Assembly: GCA_017482355.1 (NCBI GenBank)
Contig: JAFUNJ010000010.1
Coordinates: forward strand, 124,001 to 188,000
Length of the DNA stretch: 64,000 bases
From: Clostridia bacterium
GTDB taxonomy: Bacteria; Bacillota; Clostridia; Oscillospirales; CAG-272
Direction of reading: 5' to 3'
The notes under the pieces were generated by a model, which worked only from the letters and a program-made list of their open reading frames with translations, was not told the origin of the DNA and searched no databases. Shown piece by piece: positions 53,249 through 61,605 of this stretch; positions within the stretch are counted from its first letter, which is position 1, and each line of letters begins with the position of its first letter. The position numbers and the translations under genes were made by a program.

Positions 53249-54370
53249 TTATTGTTTTATACCGTATTCTCCGTATTCGCATCCGACGTTTTCGCAGATG
53301 ACCTCGTCAACGAGCTTTCCGTCACGGTAGAGCTTAACAGTTCCCTTTCCGTTGCCGCCGTTCCAGAGGCGGTTATGGCGCTTTGCGCCGTCGGGCGACT
53401 CGTAATTTACGAGAAGCATATCGCTTTTTTCGCAGGTAATATCAGTTACCATACGGTTTCGCCAGGTCCTTTGATCTACGTGCCAGATGATCTGAGTATC
53501 GGTCTCTTCCGAATGGAACCCGGTTCTTGTAAAGGTCCAGAACTTCGAGAAGTTAAATTCGTAACATTTACCCTCATGATAGTATGCGGAGAGAAGCTTT
53601 CCTTTAAGGCGAACGGGACCGATCTTCGGTGCACCGCCGCCGATATCGAAAACGCTGTTTTCAAGCTTCTTTCCGGTGATCTTACTCGTCAGATTGTTCG
53701 ACGAAAGCCACAGCCAGGGGGAGGTAAAATTCTTTCCCCAGTTTTTATCGGCGTAGCCATAGGAATTCTCGGGAGTGACCGTATATTTTTCGCCGTTCCA
53801 GACGATCTCGCCCGAATACTCGGTCTTCATGCCCTCCGCGTGCCAAAACATCTCAAAGAGCTGCATTTTACGGAATAGCGAGCCGGCACCGTAGCCCACG
53901 TTGAACGCGACCTTTTTGTCGATCTTGATGTTCCACGACATCTCGCCGTTCTCGCACATCCATTCTGGGTGATCCTCAGCGTCGGTGATCTTTACATGCC
54001 CTCTCATCTCGGTCTCGGTACAGTAGCAATCGTCCGCTTCGACCGAAAAGGGAGTGCCAAAGCTCACCTTAATATCGTTCCACGCGAAAAAGCGGTGCAG
54101 CTGCGCGGCATCCTTGCCCCAGCTTCCTGCCTTGACCATAAGGTAGGAGGGTCTAACGCCGTTTTTCTTATTTTCTTCAAGCTGACCGAGCACGGGTTCT
54201 TCTCCGCCGAGCTTGGGGTTACAGACAAAGTATTCTATAAAGAACGGCTTTTCCTCTCCCGTGACCGCGTGTCTTGCGGTAAGAGAATGCCACCACCAGT
54301 CATACCCCTGCTTTGCCTGACCGCCGAAGAGCTGGCAGGCATTTCTTTTGATCGCGTGCTTATTGAACAT
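53249..54370 (-). CDS. Tocopherol-cyclase-like protein
   Basis: 373-residue protein resembling the tocopherol cyclase family (a double lipocalin-like beta barrel). GYDWWWHSLTARHAVTGEEKPFFIEYFV near the start and SYGYADKNWGKNFTSPWLWLSSNNL in the middle are the recognisable blocks. Bacterial members are widespread and uncharacterised; real tocopherol synthesis is not expected in Clostridia. No signal peptide. Last gene of a four-gene operon with two oxidoreductases and a PHP protein, 48 bases after the dehydrogenase. Reaction unknown. Confidence 0.75.
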   Translation of the reverse strand: MFNKHAIKRNACQLFGGQAKQGYDWWWHSLTARHAVTGEEKPFFIEYFVCNPKLGGEEPVLGQLEENKKNGVRPSYLMVKAGSWGKDAAQLHRFFAWNDIKVSFGTPFSVEADDCYCTETEMRGHVKITDAEDHPEWMCENGEMSWNIKIDKKVAFNVGYGAGSLFRKMQLFEMFWHAEGMKTEYSGEIVWNGEKYTVTPENSYGYADKNWGKNFTSPWLWLSSNNLTSKITGKKLENSVFDIGGGAPKIGPVRLKGKLLSAYYHEGKCYEFNFSKFWTFTRTGFHSEETDTQIIWHVDQRTWRNRMVTDITCEKSDMLLVNYESPDGAKRHNRLWNGGNGKGTVKLYRDGKLVDEVICENVGCEYGEYGIKQ

Positions 54371-54418
54371 GATATGCCTCCGACTCCGACGATCTTCCGC
54401 TAAGCGTATAGCCGCTAT

Positions 54419-55684
54419 TTAGGATATCGGCTTAGCGTTAGCAAGCAGATACTTTTCTGCCTCGGCGTTCCAAAGTCCGTTATGCGCCTTGACTATCTTC
54501 GCAAGCTCGCAGAGAAGCGGATCGTCCTTGCCCTTCTCTTCGAGATCCCAAAGAGCAACAAGGGGGAGACTGATATGGTTATATATCAGCTTCTTTCCAC
54601 CCGGGATCTTAGGGAGATTAAGAGTAGCATCAATAACGGCGTCAAGACCGCCTATATGAGTGACCATTGCAGCGGGATTCAGCTTTCCTTCCGCAAACAT
54701 CTTAACGGCATCGCGCATATCGTTCGTGTTACCTGCACTTGTACCAACTACGTGAGTTGAGTTATAGTGAACGTTGAAGAAGTTGAACTCCGCCTTGAAC
54801 TGGCTGTTCGTCGGACCTGCAAAGAAGTTAAGGCATCCGTCATATCCGAGGATCGCATCTGCCTGCTCAACGACCTGCTTTACGGGTGCAAAGCAGATAA
54901 CGTCGTTGTATCCCGTACCGCCCGAGATCTCTCTCAAGGTCTTAACGGGATCTTCAAGCTTTCCTGTATTTACGTAGTGAAGCTCGATTCCCTGCTCCTT
55001 TGCGTGCTCAACGGTGAAAATGCTTGCCGCGCGGTCAAGACGATCCTGGTCAATGTCGGTAACGACGAGAAGTGACGGTCTTATATCAGCGTGAAGAGCG
55101 TAGTCTATAGCACCAAGTCCCATAGGACCGACAGAAGCAAGAAGCGCCATCTTTCCGCCCTCGACGATACCCATCTCGTGCTTATAGCTTCCTGCCTTGG
55201 TATGATACATTGCCTTGAAGGTTCCAACGACACAGCTCACCGGCTCGGAAAGAGAGCCGTAGAAATATGCGTCACCGTCATAGGGAAGGAGGCAATCGCA
55301 CATAAGCGTTTCAATCGGAATATTAGCGTACTGGCTGTCGCCTCCGCACTCGGTATAGGAATAACCGGGGGCGAGGAGCGAGCCATTATAATAATGTGCC
55401 GGCTGAATGGTAAACTTGTCGCCGACCTTATACTTATGCTTCCAGTTTTCTCCGACCTCGATTATCTCGCCGCAGAACTCATGACCGACTATCGTCGGGG
55501 TCTCTGCAACGTTATCGGGAACGCGCTTGTGATCGCCGCCCTCAAGAGCCGCCTTATAGGTACTCATGCAGAGAGAATCCGATATTATCTTAACTCTTAC
55601 GCCGTCATCACCGATAGGGGAAAGCTCAATTTCTTCAAGTCTGAGATCGTTTTTTCCGTGGATACGGACTGCCTTTGTTTTCAT
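54419..55684 (-). CDS. Zinc-dependent alcohol dehydrogenase-like (MDR), sorbose-1-phosphate-reductase type
   Basis: 421-residue medium-chain dehydrogenase. The N-terminal half carries the catalytic-domain motif IVGHEFCGEIIEVGENW with further Cys/Asp/Glu residues that could bind zinc. The Rossmann half carries MALLASVGPMGLGAIDYAL and a second-strand VVTDIDQDRLDRA, whose acidic Asp suggests NAD+. Layout and length recall L-sorbose-1-phosphate reductase (SorE), consistent with polyol or ketose-phosphate metabolism next to an SDR. GGGAG precedes the ATG. Substrate is inference. Confidence 0.85.
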   Translation of the reverse strand: MKTKAVRIHGKNDLRLEEIELSPIGDDGVRVKIISDSLCMSTYKAALEGGDHKRVPDNVAETPTIVGHEFCGEIIEVGENWKHKYKVGDKFTIQPAHYYNGSLLAPGYSYTECGGDSQYANIPIETLMCDCLLPYDGDAYFYGSLSEPVSCVVGTFKAMYHTKAGSYKHEMGIVEGGKMALLASVGPMGLGAIDYALHADIRPSLLVVTDIDQDRLDRAASIFTVEHAKEQGIELHYVNTGKLEDPVKTLREISGGTGYNDVICFAPVKQVVEQADAILGYDGCLNFFAGPTNSQFKAEFNFFNVHYNSTHVVGTSAGNTNDMRDAVKMFAEGKLNPAAMVTHIGGLDAVIDATLNLPKIPGGKKLIYNHISLPLVALWDLEEKGKDDPLLCELAKIVKAHNGLWNAEAEKYLLANAKPIS

Positions 55685-55706
55685 CTTTTTACTCCCAATT
55701 CTTAAT

Positions 55707-56888
55707 TTATTCGAAATCTTTTTCGCGTTCTACAAGTGTCCACGCCATATCAACGAGATGGCGGAACTCGGGCTTTGCAAGCTGTGTACAGATCATGCTC
55801 TGACGCGAGGAATTAACGTCCTCGCCCGATATTTCAGTCATTCCGTACTCACGGCAAAGACCTTGAAGCCGCGTTATCTGCTCAGGGGTATTGCGCGCAG
55901 GCATATAGGTGATCGCCTTGACGCCCTCGTTTTTCAGCATCACAAAGAGCTCATCAAGAAAATCGTCTTCAAATTTCTGTGCCTTTTTATCTCCCGTCGG
56001 CGATTCTCCAACGTCTCCGAGGTAGGGATAGCAAAGTATTGCGCCGACCTCATCCGCAAGCTTTACGACCTCCGAAAGCTCGGGACATTCATCCACGGCG
56101 GGAAGATAGAATTTCTCAACGAGATTTGCCTTCATTATGCCGAGCATATCGTAGAGAAAGTGCGGATTTTCCTTATCCGTAAGCTGAGAAAGCTGCTTTT
56201 CGGAGAGGGGCATTTTAAGCTCCTTAGATATAAACTCCACGCAGTTTTCTCTGCCCTTGACCGAAACTATCTTCTTACAAAGCGCGTAAAGCAGATGACG
56301 CTCGGTAACTGATCCGCCCTCGTTATAGGAGGAGATAGACACTACGTCCTTTTCGAAATCAAGCGTGATTCCGTAAGGCGAGGTAAGCTCGTTTATCTTT
56401 TCGAGCATTTTTCTGTTTCTTACGTTTCTCTTCTCGCGAAGCGGTGCAAAAAACTGCTGAAGTCGTGCAAAACCCGTACTCGGCACGCTGTGGATCGCCA
56501 TATAAGCGATGCCCGCCTGATCGGGGTTATTAAGCCGTCTTCCCGATAGCGACGTTTTATCGAGTCTGACGCGGCATTCCATTCCGCAGGTCGTACCGAT
56601 TCCCGCAATTTTGCCTGCGAGACGGAACTCCTCAGCTCCTCCGATACTGTCGTGATCCATGATCCCTGCGGTCTCAAGTCCCTCTGCACGCGCCATATAA
56701 ACGGCGGCGGTAGGTGAATAGGGCGAGAAGGAATATATCGTATGGATATGATTGTTTGCAAATTCCGGTCTTACCGTCGGCTTTTCCCTTTCCTTTTTTA
56801 TGAGTGAGGCAAGGTTTTCAAGCCGCTTTTCAGCCGTTTCAGCATTAAGTAAATTTATTTCTTTTTGCAGTTCTACGTACTTGCTCAT
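55707..56888 (-). CDS. PHP-domain metal-dependent phosphoesterase-like protein
   Basis: About 393 residues. The PHP metal motif is split as usual: NNHIHTIYSFSPYSP (His-x-His), GIMDHDSIGGAEEF (metal Asp/His) and GMECRVRL (Glu), with CYPYLGDVGES and ISGEDVNSSRQ later. The family includes histidinol-phosphate phosphatase and polymerase-associated exonucleases, but this length with an N-terminal helical region fits none that I know. Start at 56888 is set by GGAG 5-6 bases upstream; an ATG at 56900 contains that site. Second gene of the SDR operon, so it may dephosphorylate a sugar or polyol intermediate (inference). Confidence 0.8.
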   Translation of the reverse strand: MSKYVELQKEINLLNAETAEKRLENLASLIKKEREKPTVRPEFANNHIHTIYSFSPYSPTAAVYMARAEGLETAGIMDHDSIGGAEEFRLAGKIAGIGTTCGMECRVRLDKTSLSGRRLNNPDQAGIAYMAIHSVPSTGFARLQQFFAPLREKRNVRNRKMLEKINELTSPYGITLDFEKDVVSISSYNEGGSVTERHLLYALCKKIVSVKGRENCVEFISKELKMPLSEKQLSQLTDKENPHFLYDMLGIMKANLVEKFYLPAVDECPELSEVVKLADEVGAILCYPYLGDVGESPTGDKKAQKFEDDFLDELFVMLKNEGVKAITYMPARNTPEQITRLQGLCREYGMTEISGEDVNSSRQSMICTQLAKPEFRHLVDMAWTLVEREKDFE

Positions 56889-56943
56889 ATTAATCTCCAT
56901 TTCACTGCCAAGGCGGCGTTATCCGCCGAACGAATGCGGCGTA

Positions 56944-57816
56944 TCAGTTCATCATTACCTGTCCGCCGGTTACGGGGATCGCCTGACCTGTTTCGTAGGT
57001 CTGCTCAACGCAGTAGAATACTGCCTTTGCGACATCCTTAGGAGTACAGCCGCGGTGAATGGGCGACTTCGAGAGATAGGAATTCTTAACGTCCTCGACG
57101 GTCTTTGCGCCGGGAACCTTTCCTGCCTTAAGATACTGTACGAAAAGTCCCTTTTCGGGGTCGGACCAGAGGGGACCGTCATAGAAGTTTCCGGGGCAGA
57201 TCGAATTTATCTTGATCTGATACTCGACAAGCTCAAGAGCGAAGCTCTGAGTAAGACCTATTCCGCCGAACTTTCCGCCCGCGTAAGCGAAGTTGTTTTT
57301 CGAGCCGACAAGACCCGACTTGGAATTTATCTGAATAATATCGTACCATGCGTCGGGGTTAGCTTCATGCTGCGCCTTCATGATCTCGGATGCGTATTTT
57401 ACGCAGTAGTAATAACCCGTATAGTTTACCTTCGTAACAAAATCAAACTGCTCGGGAGTAAGCTCATCAAGACTGCCCGCCTTGACAACTCCTGCGTTTG
57501 CAACGAAAATATCTATTCCGCCAAGCTCCTCAACAGTACGGATAACAAGCTCCTCTACCGAAGAAGCAGAACTTACGTCGACCTTGATTCCTACCGCGCG
57601 TTCTCCCAATGAGGAAGCGGATGCCTTAGCAAGCTCTTCGTTGATGTCGGCAAGAACGACGCTTGCGCCCTCTCTGTAAAGCTCCTCGGCAATTCCGAGA
57701 CCGAAGCCCTGCGCTCCGCCCGTGACGACCGCGATCTTTCCGCCAAGACGCCCCTTTGTATCGGGTCTTACGTTAACGTTCTGTTTTGCAAGATTTTTTG
57801 CTTCTGTAAGATTCAT
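56944..57816 (-). CDS. Short-chain dehydrogenase/reductase (sorbitol-6-phosphate-dehydrogenase-like)
   Basis: 290-residue SDR with cofactor motif VVTGGAQGFGLGIAEEL, NAG in IFVANAGVVKAG, catalytic Ser in INSKSG and Tyr/Lys in YAGGKFG. The Asp in VVLADINEEL favours NAD(H). ATG at 57816 follows AAGGGGAG; an in-frame ATG at 57852 lies between promoter and ribosome binding site and is rejected. First gene of a minus-strand operon with a PHP protein, an MDR dehydrogenase and a tocopherol-cyclase-like protein. Likely oxidises a sugar alcohol or its phosphate. Confidence 0.9.
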   Translation of the reverse strand: MNLTEAKNLAKQNVNVRPDTKGRLGGKIAVVTGGAQGFGLGIAEELYREGASVVLADINEELAKASASSLGERAVGIKVDVSSASSVEELVIRTVEELGGIDIFVANAGVVKAGSLDELTPEQFDFVTKVNYTGYYYCVKYASEIMKAQHEANPDAWYDIIQINSKSGLVGSKNNFAYAGGKFGGIGLTQSFALELVEYQIKINSICPGNFYDGPLWSDPEKGLFVQYLKAGKVPGAKTVEDVKNSYLSKSPIHRGCTPKDVAKAVFYCVEQTYETGQAIPVTGGQVMMN

Positions 57817-57865
57817 ATAAAGTCTCCCCTTTGTCGCAAAAGACGATTCCATTTATTTTAATTGA

Positions 57866-57894
57866 ATTATACTACAAATCAAAAGATAAGTCAA
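57866..57894 (-). promoter_or_regulatory. Promoter of the SDR-PHP-MDR-cyclase-like operon
   Basis: On the minus strand TTGACT (57889-57894), 17 bases, TATAAT (57866-57871). Confidence 0.75.
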
Positions 57895-57945
57895 TATATC
57901 GTAAGGATACAAAACGTGGATCTTTCAAAGAAAATATACCGCTTA

Positions 57946-57974
57946 TTGAAAAAAGCGCGAAAGCGTGATATAAT
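57946..57974 (+). promoter_or_regulatory. Promoter of the GTPase-NYN fusion gene
   Basis: TTGAAA (57946-57951), 17 bases, TATAAT (57969-57974). The leader is only about 25 bases, so the attenuator and leader peptide typical of mobile tet(M) genes are absent. Confidence 0.72.
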
Positions 57975-58005
57975 GATTTGTAACGAGTAGAAAGGAGGAT
58001 GTGCT

Positions 58006-60591
58006 GTGAAAAAGAAGATAACTATCGGTATCCTCGCGCACGTTGACGCAGGAAAAACGACGTTGAGCGAAGCGCTCCTTTACGTATCGGGGAAGATCCG
58101 TACCTTAGGACGAGTCGACCACAAAAACACGTTTCTTGACACAAATATTATCGAGCGCGAGCGCGGCATCACGATTTTTTCAAAGCAAGCGCGCTTCTCA
58201 AGCGAGAACTGCGATTTTATTCTCTTAGATACTCCCGGGCACGTTGATTTTTCCTCCGAAACCGAGCGCACGCTTGCGCTTCTCGATTACGCGATACTCG
58301 TAATAAGCGCCTCGGACGGCGTACAGAGTCATACGAGAACTCTCTGGCAGTTGCTAACGCATTACGGCGTGCCTACCTTTATTTTCGTCAACAAATGCGA
58401 CCTTGCGGTCAGAATGAATGAAGAGCTTGAAAAGGAGGTTTCTTGCGTTCTTTCGCCCTTATGCGTCGGCTTTTATGAAAACGACACCCGATCCGAGCTT
58501 GAAGAAAAGCTCGCATTCATTCACGAGGACTTTATGGAAAGCTTCGTTTCGGGCGAGGGGATAGACGATAGCGACATCTCTTATCTTATCAGCCGCCGAG
58601 AGCTTTTTCCTATCGTTTTCGGCTCGGCTCTACGCATACAAGGCATAGAGTATTTGCTTGAAACGCTGGATAAATACACGTTATCTCCCGTCTACAGCGG
58701 TGACTCCTTCGGCGCGAAGGTCTATAAAATAGCTCATATCGGATCGACGCGTCTTACTTACATGAAAATTACAAGCGGAACGCTATCGGTACGCGACGAG
58801 ATAAACTATCTGACCGAGGACGGCACTCGCATATCGGAAAAGATAAGTCAGATACGGCTCTATTCGGGCGATAAATTTGAGCAAACAGACTCGGTAAACG
58901 CAGGCGAGATCTGCGCCGTTATCGGACTGACCTCCTCCTACGTCGGTCAGGGTCTCGGACTCGAGCAGAACACCGAAAAGCCACTTCTTGAGCCGGTGCT
59001 TTCATATGCCATTCAGCTTCCCGAAAATTGCGATCCGAGAATATATTTCCCCAAGCTCAAGGAGCTTGAGGAGGAAGAGCCGTCTCTGCACCTTATGTGG
59101 AACGAGGAGCTTTCGCAAATTGAGGCGCGGCTTATGGGCGAGGTGCAGATAGAGCTTATAAAGCGCCTCATCAGCGACCGCTTTTCCATTGATTGCACAC
59201 TCGGCGCAGGTAAAATACTGTACAAGGAAAAGGCGGCAGGGAAAGCCATCGGAGTCGGTCACTTTGAGCCGCTTCGTCACTATGCGGAGGTGCAGCTCCT
59301 TATCGAGCCGCAACCGAAGGGCACGGGACTGATATTTGACACGCACCTGCCCGAAAACGTGCTTGATCTCAACTGGCAACGGCTCGTGCTTACCCATCTT
59401 TACGAAAAAGACCATCGCGGCACGCTCACGGGCGCACTGCTCACCGATACGAAAATTACTCTTGTCGCAGGCAAGGCGCACCTAAAGCACACCGAGGGCG
59501 GTGACTTCCGCGAGGCGACCTACCGCGCAGTCAGACACGGACTTATGAAGTCGGGCTGTATTCTGCTTGAGCCATATTATAAGTTCGTCCTCGAAATACC
59601 GACCTCTTGCGTCGGTAGAGCGATGTCTGATCTGCAGACGCGTTTTGCGGATTTTGCGCCCGAAAGCTCGGACACCGAGCGTACAACGATATGCGGCAGA
59701 GGCCCGGTTTCTACCCTTTTCGATTACACGAAAGAGGTAATTGCCTACACACGCGGACAAGGCAGATTTTTCTGCGTTTCGGACGGCTACGAGCCGTGTC
59801 ACGATCAGGATAGCGTCGTCGAGCGCGTCGGATACGACCCCGAGGGCGACCTCGAAAATCCTCCTCATTCAGTGTTCTGCGCACACGGCGCGGGCTTTAC
59901 AGTACACTGGAGCGAGGTCGATAACTACAAGCATCTTGAAGTTGATCTGAACGATCTGACAAGCGGAGGAGGACTTATCCCCAAGCCGTCGACCCTCACT
60001 CGCAAATACAGCATAAGCGACGACGAGCTTGAGGCGATAATGCTTCGTCTGTACGGACCTATCAAGCGCAGGCAGTACAGTGAGCCGAAGCTAACGTCCT
60101 GGGGCAGAAAGGAAAAGCCGAACAAGCCGAGGTCTCTCCGTTCGCAGAGAAATCTCGTGATCATCGACGGCTACAATCTCATCTATTCCGATGATCGGCT
60201 GAAAAGCTCTTCCCTTTTTCGGCTCGAAAAGGCGCGCGACGATCTTATGGATCTGCTCAGCGACTACGTTTCATACACGAAGACCGAGCTTGTCCTCGTT
60301 TTTGACGCGCATCTTGTGAAGGACGGCGCAGGGACGGAATTCGTCCGCGACGGCTACAAGGTCGTATTCACGAAAGCCGATCAGACCGCCGATACATATA
60401 TTGAAAAAATGATGCACGAGCTCGGACCCGATTACAGCATAAGAATGGTGACGAATGACCGTCTGCTTCAGTTTTCCGCGGTCCATTCGGGCATTTCGCG
60501 CATGACGACGAAGGAATTTATCGACGAGCTTACTCGCGTCGGCAACGAGATAACCGAATTCATAAGGAAGCTTGCGGAAAGCAAGAGCTGA
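58006..60591 (+). CDS. Tet(M)/EF-G-like ribosomal GTPase fused to a C-terminal NYN (Rae1/YacP-type) RNase domain
   Basis: 861 residues. Residues 1 to ~690 form an EF-G-like factor of the ribosomal-protection branch: G1 AHVDAGKTTLSE, ERGITIF, DTPGHVDFSSE, NKCDLA, and a C-terminal domain IV region with CVGRAMSDLQTRFADF. After a basic linker (KPNKPRSLRSQR) an NYN domain begins near 716: LVIIDGYNLIYS, LVLVFDAH, FTKADQTADTYIEKM, RMVTNDRLLQF, retaining the acidic residues expected for metal-dependent RNase activity. In Bacillus the stand-alone Rae1/YacP cuts mRNA in the ribosomal A site, where EF-G-like factors bind. GTG start with AAGGAGG 7 bases ahead. Whether it gives tetracycline resistance is unknown. 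Confidence 0.87.
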   Translation: MKKKITIGILAHVDAGKTTLSEALLYVSGKIRTLGRVDHKNTFLDTNIIERERGITIFSKQARFSSENCDFILLDTPGHVDFSSETERTLALLDYAILVISASDGVQSHTRTLWQLLTHYGVPTFIFVNKCDLAVRMNEELEKEVSCVLSPLCVGFYENDTRSELEEKLAFIHEDFMESFVSGEGIDDSDISYLISRRELFPIVFGSALRIQGIEYLLETLDKYTLSPVYSGDSFGAKVYKIAHIGSTRLTYMKITSGTLSVRDEINYLTEDGTRISEKISQIRLYSGDKFEQTDSVNAGEICAVIGLTSSYVGQGLGLEQNTEKPLLEPVLSYAIQLPENCDPRIYFPKLKELEEEEPSLHLMWNEELSQIEARLMGEVQIELIKRLISDRFSIDCTLGAGKILYKEKAAGKAIGVGHFEPLRHYAEVQLLIEPQPKGTGLIFDTHLPENVLDLNWQRLVLTHLYEKDHRGTLTGALLTDTKITLVAGKAHLKHTEGGDFREATYRAVRHGLMKSGCILLEPYYKFVLEIPTSCVGRAMSDLQTRFADFAPESSDTERTTICGRGPVSTLFDYTKEVIAYTRGQGRFFCVSDGYEPCHDQDSVVERVGYDPEGDLENPPHSVFCAHGAGFTVHWSEVDNYKHLEVDLNDLTSGGGLIPKPSTLTRKYSISDDELEAIMLRLYGPIKRRQYSEPKLTSWGRKEKPNKPRSLRSQRNLVIIDGYNLIYSDDRLKSSSLFRLEKARDDLMDLLSDYVSYTKTELVLVFDAHLVKDGAGTEFVRDGYKVVFTKADQTADTYIEKMMHELGPDYSIRMVTNDRLLQFSAVHSGISRMTTKEFIDELTRVGNEITEFIRKLAESKS

Positions 60592-60606
60592 CAAAAAGGA
60601 AACGCA

Positions 60607-61506
60607 ATGAAGCTTTACGCACCGAATTACTATAAAAAATTCAAATGTATAGCCGACAAATGCGATCACTCCTGCTGCGTCGGCTGGGAAATTGACGTTG
60701 ACCCCGAAGCCCTCGAAAAATATAAAAGCGCCAAAGGCGCTTACGGCTCGGCTGTCCTTGACAGTATCGTTATGGACGAAACGCCGCATTTCAAGCTTGA
60801 AAGTCACGAAAGGTGTCCGCATCTTAACGAAAACGGGCTATGTAAGATCATTCTCGAGCTTGGAGAAGACTACCTTTGCGGAATCTGCCGAGAGCATCCG
60901 AGGTTTTATAACTATACCTCGGTCGCCGAGGTCGGAATAGGCATGTCCTGCACCGAGGCGGCGAGAATAATTCTTTCATCGCCCGACTATGCGGAGCTTG
61001 AGTGCATCGGTGAATCAAATATCGAGCCCGACTGCATTGATTTCGACGGACGTGCTGTCCGCCATGAGATATATCGGGTACTGACAGACAAGACGCGTAA
61101 CTATTCCGAGCGTCTGACGGAAATCTGCCAAAGATACTCTATAAATATCGGTGAGGATTCTATATGGCTTAATGCCATTGATTCTCTTGAATATCTTGAT
61201 GAAAGTCACCGACGGCTGTTTATGAAGTATTCCTCCGGACACCTCGACACGGAAAACAACGAGTACCGCGAAAGGTTTTTGGCGTATTTCATCTACCGTC
61301 ACGTGACGGAGGCGTTTGATATTGACGACCTCCGTTCGCGCCTGTCATTCTGCCTCTTTTGCGAGCGGCTATTCACCTCTCTTATCACTTCCGAGAACGC
61401 AAAAAGCTTGAATGAGATCGCCGTTTTAGCGCGGATCATCTCGGAGGAGATCGAATATTCCGACGACAATACCGTAGCTCTTACCGAGCTTGCGGAAGCT
61501 CAGTAA
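60607..61506 (+). CDS. FliB-like Cys-rich protein (flagellin lysine-N-methylase family)
   Basis: 299-residue protein with the family's Cys-rich N-terminal half: KFKCIADKCDHSCCVGWEIDVD, ERCPHLNENGLCKIILELGEDYLCGICREHPRFYN, and GMSCTEAARIIL. Cys residues probably bind a metal or iron-sulfur cluster. The founding member, Salmonella FliB, methylates flagellin lysines; many clostridial homologues occur in genomes without flagella and have unknown targets. No flagellar gene is nearby. It starts 15 bases after the GTPase-NYN gene, with AAGGA, and is probably co-transcribed. Confidence 0.83.
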   Translation: MKLYAPNYYKKFKCIADKCDHSCCVGWEIDVDPEALEKYKSAKGAYGSAVLDSIVMDETPHFKLESHERCPHLNENGLCKIILELGEDYLCGICREHPRFYNYTSVAEVGIGMSCTEAARIILSSPDYAELECIGESNIEPDCIDFDGRAVRHEIYRVLTDKTRNYSERLTEICQRYSINIGEDSIWLNAIDSLEYLDESHRRLFMKYSSGHLDTENNEYRERFLAYFIYRHVTEAFDIDDLRSRLSFCLFCERLFTSLITSENAKSLNEIAVLARIISEEIEYSDDNTVALTELAEAQ

Positions 61507-61526
61507 ACGAAAATCCGCTGTTTAAT

Positions 61527-61584
61527 GATATGCACCCAAAAAGTAATATGCACCCCAAAAGTCAAACACTTTTGGGGTGCATAT
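61527..61584. repeat. Duplicated ATATGCACCCC unit forming a 17-bp perfect hairpin
   Basis: ATATGCACCCCAAAAGT (61546-61562) pairs perfectly with 61568-61584 around a 5-base loop. A slightly altered direct copy of the left arm (ATATGCACCCAAAAAGT) lies at 61528-61544. It may terminate either convergent gene, but no clean T run follows. It could also be the remnant end of a small mobile element. Confidence 0.7.
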
Positions 61585-61605
61585 CGCTTAGAGGGTGTTT
61601 TTCAT

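Noticed and set aside
57975..58005. tet(M)-type attenuator and leader peptide
   Set aside because: Only about 25 bases separate the predicted transcription start from the GTG; no leader peptide or hairpins fit.
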